A stretch of 8,510 nt of DNA from Avisuccinivibrio_A sp964651505 (GTDB taxonomy: Bacteria > Pseudomonadota > Gammaproteobacteria > Enterobacterales > Succinivibrionaceae). Both the position numbers and the translations under genes were made by a program. The DNA lies in assembly GCA_964651505.1 (NCBI GenBank), contig CAZYXT010000105.1:1-8510 (forward strand). The letters are read 5' to 3'. This document shows, one piece after another, positions 1 through 4,790 of this stretch (position 1 is the first letter of the stretch; every line of letters begins with the position of its first letter). The notes under the pieces were generated by a model, which saw nothing but the letters and a program-made list of their open reading frames with translations, searched no databases and was not told where the DNA came from.

Positions 1-13
1 CAAAATGACTAAA

Positions 14-60
14 ATTGCAATCCCACCCATCACCTCAAAATGTGATCTGAGTGGGACAAT
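14..60. repeat. Imperfect long inverted repeat (composite hairpin)
   Basis: Three nested complementary segments are visible: ATTG 14-17 with CAAT 57-60, TCCCAC 21-26 with GTGGGA 51-56, and ATCAC 29-33 with GTGAT 42-46. They leave small internal loops and an 8-nt apical loop (34-41), giving 15 possible pairs. It lies beyond the terminator of the minus-strand gene, so it probably belongs to whatever lies left of the window, or is an operator or structured RNA. The segment at 38-48 also matches the left half of a CRP consensus (AAATGTGATCT), but the right half does not match. Function unknown. Confidence 0.45.
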
Positions 61-73
61 GAAATTGCCATAT

Positions 74-97
74 AAAAAAGGCCCCTGAGGGCCATTC
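74..97 (-). terminator. Rho-independent terminator of the TraI_2-like gene
   Basis: Read on the minus strand, a perfect GGCCC/GGGCC stem (positions 93-89 with 84-80, 4-nt loop) is followed directly by six T residues (79-74). It sits about 90 bp past the TAA stop of the minus-strand gene ending at 184 and is the natural end of that transcript. A partly T-rich stretch on the other side (95-109) might allow weak activity in the plus direction too. Confidence 0.8.
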
Positions 98-110
98 TTA
101 AGCTTTTTTA

Positions 111-165
111 CGCCGCGCCCGGCCGCACAGTTGTCGCGGCGGGCACAATTGCTGTCGCAGGCCGC
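111..165. repeat. GC-rich hairpin with imperfect direct repeat
   Basis: GCCCG (117-121) plus CCGC (123-126) pair with GCGG (136-139) plus CGGGC (140-144), with a single bulged G and a 9-nt loop. A competing 7-bp stem pairs 111-117 with 135-141. Next to it, GCACAGTTGTCGC (125-137) recurs as a related segment with a 3-nt insertion at 143-158. The region lies in the 3' untranslated stretch of the minus-strand gene, between its stop and its terminator. It could be an mRNA-stabilising 3' structure or a dispersed repeat unit. No coding potential is evident. Confidence 0.4.
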
Positions 166-183
166 TATCCCGTCCCTGCCCGC

Positions 184-3105
184 TTAGGGGGTTATGCCTT
201 TGTTTTTCTCAAGCCGCACCCCGGCAAGGCTGTCATCCATGAAGCCCTCGGGCAGATCTGCAACTTGGCAAGGGGCAGGGCCTGAGCCTTCATCAACCCA
301 TGAGGCGCTTGGCCCTGTGCCGCCCAAGAGAGGCTCTTCTGACAAACTTCCTGCTATTTGTTCGATATCGCCCATCTCAAGTGCGCTCTCCAAGAGTTGA
401 TCCTGCTCTGTGAAAGCTGTCAAATCAAAAGCTTCATCAGGGCCCGTTTGCGCGGATTGCGCCTTGTCTGAGAGAGGCTCTTGCAAGGATTTGTCGGCAA
501 AAGCCTCAGCGTTCTCTTCCTCAACTTGGCAAGCTTTGGCGCACACAGGCTCCCGGGTGATCTTCTCCATGATGCCAAGATCTTGCTCTTTTGAAGATTG
601 TGCCTCATCATCATGCAAGGGCGCAGCGGCATTGGGCTCTTCTTCCTTAAAATTGGCAGGCTGAGCATCTTTGGCTAAAGATGAAACCGCCTCCTTTAAA
701 GAAGCCGTTTTTCCTTTCTTCTTGGCCGTGGCTTGAGCTGACTTTGAAGCCCTTGCTTTGGGCTTTTTGGCCTCTTTTTGTTCAACTTTTGGCGCCTTGT
801 CGGTTGCATCCTTGGAAGCCTTGGAGCTCCTGCTGCTCTTTTTGGCGCAGGTTCCTGCCGTCTTCTTTGTCGTTGCAGCTTTGGCCCTTTTCTTGGGGGC
901 GCTCTTGTTTGGGGCCAAGTCTGATGATTCAGGGGACTCTCGCCCCTCATCTTGTGAAGGACCGGCTGCGTCAGATTGGGGATTGTCTTCATCTTCAGCT
1001 TTTAAGGGCTGATCTTTGTCCTGAGGCTCCAAATCCCAGGCCTGTGAGGTTTCTTTTTCATCTTTTTTGGAGGCTGGGGCCTGTTTTGGCTTCTCTTGTG
1101 CCGTTTGAGCCTTGCCTTTTGCATCAGTGCAGGCGCAGTCTGATGACTCCTGCACCCCATCGTTATCAGGCACGGCCTTTGGCGTCTGATGCTGCGGCTC
1201 TTCATCGCAGGGCTTGGCATCGCACCCCCTGCGCTGAGGTCCTTGCGCTTGCTCTTTCTCTGATGCGCCGTCCTCTTCTTCAAGCTCGGCCAAGGTTGCA
1301 TCCAAGGCCTCAAGAAGGCTTTGATGACTGAGAGGATCGTCTGTTCTGTCATCTTCAAATGGATCGTCCGCGCTCTGCCAAAAAGCAGGGGGCTGCCTGC
1401 ATTGCAAAGACGAGCCCTGTTCATCCGCAGCAACATGACAAGGACGCCCCCGGGCATTGTCCCCGGGCTCATCGAAACGATCGCGCTCATCGGCATCTTG
1501 CGCTTGGGCATTTTCCTGCAAAGAGCGCAGGCGGCGCTGTTTTATATAATCTTGCAGTCTGTCTTCTTCCAAGGCTTCTTTGAGGGCGGAGAGTTCGGCG
1601 CCGTCGCGGATGCTTTGGTACAAGTCGTCCAAGCTTGTGTCCTCATCTCCCATGCCGTTTAGCACCATGCGCAGCATGGCATCTATCTCGGCGTTGCATG
1701 CTGCAAGGGGATCTTCTTTTTCGATGAGATCGGGGTTTTGATAAAGATCGGCCATCAAAGAGCGCATGACGATGAGGTTGAGCTCTTCTTTGGCCTTGGC
1801 AATTTCAAGCTCGGTTAATCTTCTGTCGACCAGCTCCTCCAAGATAAAGGCCTCGTCAAACAGCAAATTGAGGTGTTTGTGTTTGTATAAAAGGACGCTT
1901 AAGCGATCGGAGATATCGACGGCCCTGACTATTTTGTGGGAGAGCAGGGTGCGCGCAGGCGTGACGCGCTCGTGATCGCCGATTAATAAGAGCAGTTTGC
2001 GGTCAAGCTCCGCCAAGACATCGGGGGTGCAGATCTTGTCGTCATCATCTTCTGCAACGTTCATGGCAAGTTTGACGGCAGGATCAACTATCTTAAAAGT
2101 CAGCCTGCCTTGGCCCAAGAACAGATCGGAGCCGAGCATGATCTGAGGGTAAAAAGAAGAGCTCTGCGTGGTCTGCATCAAAGCGTTCACATCCAAATAT
2201 TCGTTCAAGAAGGCGCAAAGGTACCTCGATGAGAACAAAAGCTCATAACGCGATTTGACGGCAAGCTCCTCATGAGCGAACATCCGCCCTTTGATGTAGG
2301 ACAGATACAGCTTGGAAGTTCCTGTGCGCGCTGCAAAGTCGGCAAGGGTTTCAAGGCAGGGGCGGTAGAGCTCCCCCTCCTCGGAGCGTATCTTCATGTC
2401 AGTTTCAATCTTGCCCAAATCGTGCGCGAGGGCCGTCAAGGTTAAGGCCGCGCAGACTGCGGTGCGCGCTTTGTTAAAAAGGGCCGGCTCCTTGGTTTCA
2501 AAGACAATAATGGCGTTTGCCGCAACCTTCAAAGAATGGGCAAAAAGCCCCATGCTTTCATAATCGTGCATGCCGCCTGAGGCGGGGATGCTCATGGCTT
2601 TTTTGGCAAAGACGGTGAGCATGGGCATGAAAAGGAGGTCAAAGTCCTTGTCTTGAGCCTTGCTCAAAGACTTAAGCCTGCTTACAAGCTCATCGTGCTC
2701 GGAGAGGATGAGCAGAGGATGCAGCACGGGGAAGATATCGGCATTTGCAAGCGACACCTCAAAGGTGCGCGGCAGAGCCCGGCCCTGCATTGTGCCTGTT
2801 TGCGGTTTGGCCGCCCCGTACAAGCCTGCCCTGGTTTTAAAGTAAGAGCTTTGACCGCGCAGAGAAGAGCTTGTGCCCTTTAAAAAATCCCTCATCCTCA
2901 TCGTCTTTTTGTAAGAGTAAAAGGCATAGGGGTTATAAGGCAGGGAGTTTATGAGGCAATAGGCCCCTGCCGCATCAAAAAAGAGCTTGCCCGGGCTCAC
3001 CTGGCAGGGCGAAGCTTGGTCTTGAGGATTGTTTTTGGCGGCCAAAGGATTTTTCTGCGCTTTTGGGCGATGCCTGATCCCTGATAGAAGTTTGGATAAA
3101 AACAT
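184..3105 (-). CDS. TraI_2/MobH-like HD-domain protein with long charged, Lys/Ala-rich tail
   Basis: The 973-residue protein starts at ATG 3105, which has an AGGAAA Shine-Dalgarno 7 nt upstream. The longer frame from GTG 3177 has no such site. Residues about 120-330 resemble the TraI_2 domain of MobH relaxases from integrative elements: IPAS near residue 173, an H180-D181 pair, G-L-F-A-H190-S-L-K-V, and A-H228-D229-L-G-K typical of HD metal-binding folds, then H278-E-E. The family usually has His-His followed by Gly-Gly where this protein has His-Asp and Met-Gly. After about residue 530 the sequence turns low-complexity: acidic, Gln/Asp/Glu-rich segments surround a Lys/Ala/Ser-rich stretch (about 733-803) like histone H1 or AlgP. 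No signal peptide is seen; a cytoplasmic, DNA-associated role is inferred. No conjugation genes are adjacent, so it may be a stand-alone chromosomal homologue or a remnant of an integrated element. Family assignment is moderately sure and function is not. Confidence 0.6.
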   Translation of the reverse strand: MFLSKLLSGIRHRPKAQKNPLAAKNNPQDQASPCQVSPGKLFFDAAGAYCLINSLPYNPYAFYSYKKTMRMRDFLKGTSSSLRGQSSYFKTRAGLYGAAKPQTGTMQGRALPRTFEVSLANADIFPVLHPLLILSEHDELVSRLKSLSKAQDKDFDLLFMPMLTVFAKKAMSIPASGGMHDYESMGLFAHSLKVAANAIIVFETKEPALFNKARTAVCAALTLTALAHDLGKIETDMKIRSEEGELYRPCLETLADFAARTGTSKLYLSYIKGRMFAHEELAVKSRYELLFSSRYLCAFLNEYLDVNALMQTTQSSSFYPQIMLGSDLFLGQGRLTFKIVDPAVKLAMNVAEDDDDKICTPDVLAELDRKLLLLIGDHERVTPARTLLSHKIVRAVDISDRLSVLLYKHKHLNLLFDEAFILEELVDRRLTELEIAKAKEELNLIVMRSLMADLYQNPDLIEKEDPLAACNAEIDAMLRMVLNGMGDEDTSLDDLYQSIRDGAELSALKEALEEDRLQDYIKQRRLRSLQENAQAQDADERDRFDEPGDNARGRPCHVAADEQGSSLQCRQPPAFWQSADDPFEDDRTDDPLSHQSLLEALDATLAELEEEDGASEKEQAQGPQRRGCDAKPCDEEPQHQTPKAVPDNDGVQESSDCACTDAKGKAQTAQEKPKQAPASKKDEKETSQAWDLEPQDKDQPLKAEDEDNPQSDAAGPSQDEGRESPESSDLAPNKSAPKKRAKAATTKKTAGTCAKKSSRSSKASKDATDKAPKVEQKEAKKPKARASKSAQATAKKKGKTASLKEAVSSLAKDAQPANFKEEEPNAAAPLHDDEAQSSKEQDLGIMEKITREPVCAKACQVEEENAEAFADKSLQEPLSDKAQSAQTGPDEAFDLTAFTEQDQLLESALEMGDIEQIAGSLSEEPLLGGTGPSASWVDEGSGPAPCQVADLPEGFMDDSLAGVRLEKNKGITP

Positions 3106-3112
3106 GGCGGTA

Positions 3113-3119
3113 TTTCCTG
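3113..3119 (-). promoter_or_regulatory. Ribosome binding site deciding the TraI_2-like start
   Basis: The minus strand reads CAGGAAA, 7 nt before the ATG at 3105. Upstream of the alternative GTG at 3177 the sequence shows no purine-rich Shine-Dalgarno, so the ATG, which shortens the protein by 24 residues, is preferred. Confidence 0.7.
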
Positions 3120-3180
3120 TAAAGTAACGGGCCGATGCTAGCAGGGCAAAACCTGCTTTCTGACCAAGATCACGCACAAG

Positions 3181-3207
3181 GTGCAGTCAAGGCGCCAAAA
3201 GTGCAGT
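3181..3207. repeat. Direct repeat GTGCAGT with 20-bp period around GGCGCC palindrome
   Basis: GTGCAGT occurs at 3181-3187 and again at 3201-3207, exactly 20 bp apart (about two helical turns), with the palindrome GGCGCC (3191-3196) between. It lies in the divergent intergenic region, upstream of the minus-strand gene. Same-face spacing is what a regulator binding as tandem units would use, but no known operator is recognised. Confidence 0.3.
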
Positions 3208-3232
3208 AAGATCAATAAGTTAGATTGGGACC

Positions 3233-3254
3233 GGATTTGATTTTGATCACAAAT
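3233..3254. promoter_or_regulatory. CRP/FNR-like palindromic site
   Basis: Core TTTGA-N6-TCACA at 3236-3251 differs by one base from the CRP half-site pair TGTGA-N6-TCACA, and the right half GATCACA is perfect. The overlapping TTGAT-N4-ATCAC (3237-3250) matches nine of ten fixed bases of the FNR consensus. It lies between two divergent genes, so it could act on either. No convincing -35/-10 pair could be positioned relative to it, so the target is undetermined. Confidence 0.4.
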
Positions 3255-3261
3255 TGAGGAT

Positions 3262-3279
3262 GCGGTCACTGAAGACCGC
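3262..3279. repeat. Small perfect hairpin in divergent intergenic region
   Basis: GCGGTC (3262-3267) and GACCGC (3274-3279) are exact reverse complements with a 6-nt loop. A second possible stem overlaps its end: CCTGCG 3279-3284 with CGCAGG 3303-3308. Neither is followed by a T run, so they are not terminators. They could form a leader structure for the ATPase mRNA or be an operator dyad. Confidence 0.35.
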
Positions 3280-3382
3280 CTGCGGCAAGGTTCAAGGCGC
3301 AACGCAGGGCCTTCTTTGCCAAAAAAAAAACGTGCATAATCAGGCATAAGACATAGAAAAATGCAGCATCATCGAATTTTTC

Positions 3383-3387
3383 GAGGT
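3383..3387 (+). promoter_or_regulatory. Ribosome binding site deciding the ATPase start
   Basis: GAGGT lies 6 nt before ATG 3394. The earlier in-frame ATG at 3361 follows an A-rich segment with no Shine-Dalgarno, and the extra 11 residues (MQHHRIFRGNS) resemble untranslated leader rather than the family N-terminus. Confidence 0.7.
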
Positions 3388-3393
3388 AATTCC

Positions 3394-4710
3394 ATGATCA
3401 GCTTAAGACGCAACGGATATTCCGATCTTGTCAAATGGAAAGACAGCCCGTTGCGCAAGCCTCTTATCGTGCTTGGCGCAAGGCAGGTTGGCAAGACCTA
3501 TTTGATAACTCAATTTGCCAACCGCTGTTACGATGACTATGTATACGTAAATTTTGAGGAAGATGTCGACTTACAAAAGATCTTCGGCGGCAGTTTGAAC
3601 CCTCATGGTCTCATTGAAAAGCTGTCATTAATACACGGCGCCAAGATAAGGCCTCATGAGACCTTGATCTTTTTAGATGAAATTCAAGCCTGCCCCGGAG
3701 CAATGACTTCGCTTAAATTTTTTAAAGAGCAGGCTGATGATTACCATGTTGTTTGTGCAGGCAGCTTGCTTGGCACAAATCTTTCTCAACGGCAATCGTA
3801 TCCTGTCGGGGCGGTTGATTTGTTGGATCTTTACCCTCTTTGCTTTGATGAGTTTTTGGAGGGGACTGATCCTGATCTTTATTCTTGCTATGAGAAAATC
3901 ATCATCAACTCGCAGGTAGAGGAGATCTGTCATCGCAGATTGCTTGATGCTTACAACCGCTATCTGATTGTCGGCGGCATGCCTGAAAGCGTTAAGGCTT
4001 GGATTGAGCATAAAGACATTAAGACCGTGATGAAGATCCAGGAGAGCTTGGTCAAGATCTATGAACGCGACATCATCAAGCACAAAGGAGAGATTGACAG
4101 CGACAAAATTTTGAAGGTGTTTGGCAACATAGTAAGCTCTCTTTGCAAATCTGATGAGAAATTTGTTTTTAACGCAGTACGCCCGGGGGGCCGGGCGCGG
4201 GATTTTGAGGGGGCGATTGAATGGCTCGATTGTGCGGGGATGATAAATCGAATTTACAATGTTTCAAAACCGGAGCACCCCATTAAAGCTTTTGACAGGC
4301 AAGATCAATTCAAACTATTCCTTGCAGATACAGGGCTGCTCAAGTTTATGGCAGGCGTGGACAACAGCGCCATATTGGTCAAGGAAGATTATCAATTTAA
4401 AGGACCGCTGACTGAAAACTATGTCTTGCAACAACTGCGCAGGCAATTTTGGGTTGAGCCGCGCTATTTTGCAACGCAGGATGGGGAAATAGACTTTGTG
4501 ATCCAAAAGGGAATGGATATCATTCCCATAGAGGTCAAAGGAGGAGAGGATAAGAACGCCCCGTCATTTAAACGCTATATTGCAGAGCGCAAGCCCAAGT
4601 ATGCGGTGCGTTTTTCCAAACGCGGTTACAGCACCGACGGGAAGATCATAAATATCCCCTTGTACCTTGCGCCCAAACTAAAAGATTTGCTGCCTCGCAG
4701 TCAGATTTAA
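3394..4710 (+). CDS. AAA_14 ATPase with C-terminal DUF4143 domain
   Basis: The 438-residue protein has the normal length for this family. Residues 22-150 form a P-loop ATPase: Walker A G28-A-R-Q-V-G-K34-T35, Walker B LIFLD95-E96-IQ, and an A-G-S segment at 122-124 in the sensor region. The middle carries the family's Y-E-R-D-I-I-K-H (223-230) and R-A-R-D-F-E (267-272) signatures. The C-terminal DUF4143 part has E365-I-D367 and, 12 residues on, E380-V-K382, the D...ExK layout of PD-(D/E)XK nuclease folds. No signal peptide or membrane segment is seen. The cellular role of this widespread family is not established; ATP-dependent nucleic-acid or toxin/defence functions have been suggested for relatives. 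It stands alone on its strand, divergent from the TraI_2-like gene and convergent with the GH13 gene. All key motifs are intact. Confidence 0.9.
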   Translation: MISLRRNGYSDLVKWKDSPLRKPLIVLGARQVGKTYLITQFANRCYDDYVYVNFEEDVDLQKIFGGSLNPHGLIEKLSLIHGAKIRPHETLIFLDEIQACPGAMTSLKFFKEQADDYHVVCAGSLLGTNLSQRQSYPVGAVDLLDLYPLCFDEFLEGTDPDLYSCYEKIIINSQVEEICHRRLLDAYNRYLIVGGMPESVKAWIEHKDIKTVMKIQESLVKIYERDIIKHKGEIDSDKILKVFGNIVSSLCKSDEKFVFNAVRPGGRARDFEGAIEWLDCAGMINRIYNVSKPEHPIKAFDRQDQFKLFLADTGLLKFMAGVDNSAILVKEDYQFKGPLTENYVLQQLRRQFWVEPRYFATQDGEIDFVIQKGMDIIPIEVKGGEDKNAPSFKRYIAERKPKYAVRFSKRGYSTDGKIINIPLYLAPKLKDLLPRSQI

Positions 4711-4747
4711 TCAGGCGACCCGGGTTGAGCCCTGCGGCAGCAAGAGA

Positions 4748-4783
4748 GGGGCCGGGCGCGATAGTTTGCCCGGGCCTTGGTTT
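4748..4783. terminator. GC-rich hairpin between convergent genes, probable bidirectional terminator
   Basis: GGCCGGGC (4750-4757) pairs with GCCCGGGCC (4768-4776), leaving one bulged G and a 10-nt loop. It is the only strong structure in the 80 bp between the stops of the ATPase (4710) and the GH13 gene (4791). The following bases are only moderately T-rich on the plus strand (TTGGTTT) and on the minus strand (CTCTCTT), so termination may be inefficient or Rho-assisted. A CCCGGG palindrome lies just upstream at 4719-4724. Confidence 0.5.
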
Positions 4784-4790
4784 GAGGATG

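Noticed and set aside
261..543. Repeated 12-mers in the TraI_2-like tail (CAACTTGGCAAG at 261 and 532; AGAGAGGCTCTT at 327 and 471)
   Set aside because: The pairs are in mirrored rather than parallel order and lie in low-complexity coding sequence, so a true duplication is not supported.
681..1331. Plus-strand open frame of 216 codons opposite the TraI_2-like tail
   Set aside because: It is a mirror of the low-complexity Lys/Ala/Glu-rich tail. Its product is Leu/Pro/Arg-rich without domain features.
184..3105. The window as part of an integrative conjugative element
   Set aside because: Only the TraI_2-like gene points that way. There is no secretion, coupling, integrase, att or partition feature in the window, and pepD is a core gene.
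3106..3177. GTG start extending the TraI_2-like protein by 24 residues
   Set aside because: There is no Shine-Dalgarno before the GTG, while the ATG at 3105 has AGGAAA at a 7-nt spacing.
3321..3330. Run of ten A residues as a terminator tract or phase-variable switch
   Set aside because: On the minus strand the T run precedes rather than follows any hairpin. It is outside coding sequence and not placed between -35 and -10 elements that I could identify.
3316..3340. TTGCCA ... CATAAT as a promoter for the ATPase
   Set aside because: The spacing is only 13 bp and the hexamers are weak. No better-spaced pair was found.
3138..3347. Minus-strand 69-codon frame in the divergent gap
   Set aside because: No ribosome binding site, and it overlaps the repeats, the CRP/FNR-like site and the SD/start region of the neighbouring gene; its Arg/Cys/Leu-rich product has no recognisable feature.
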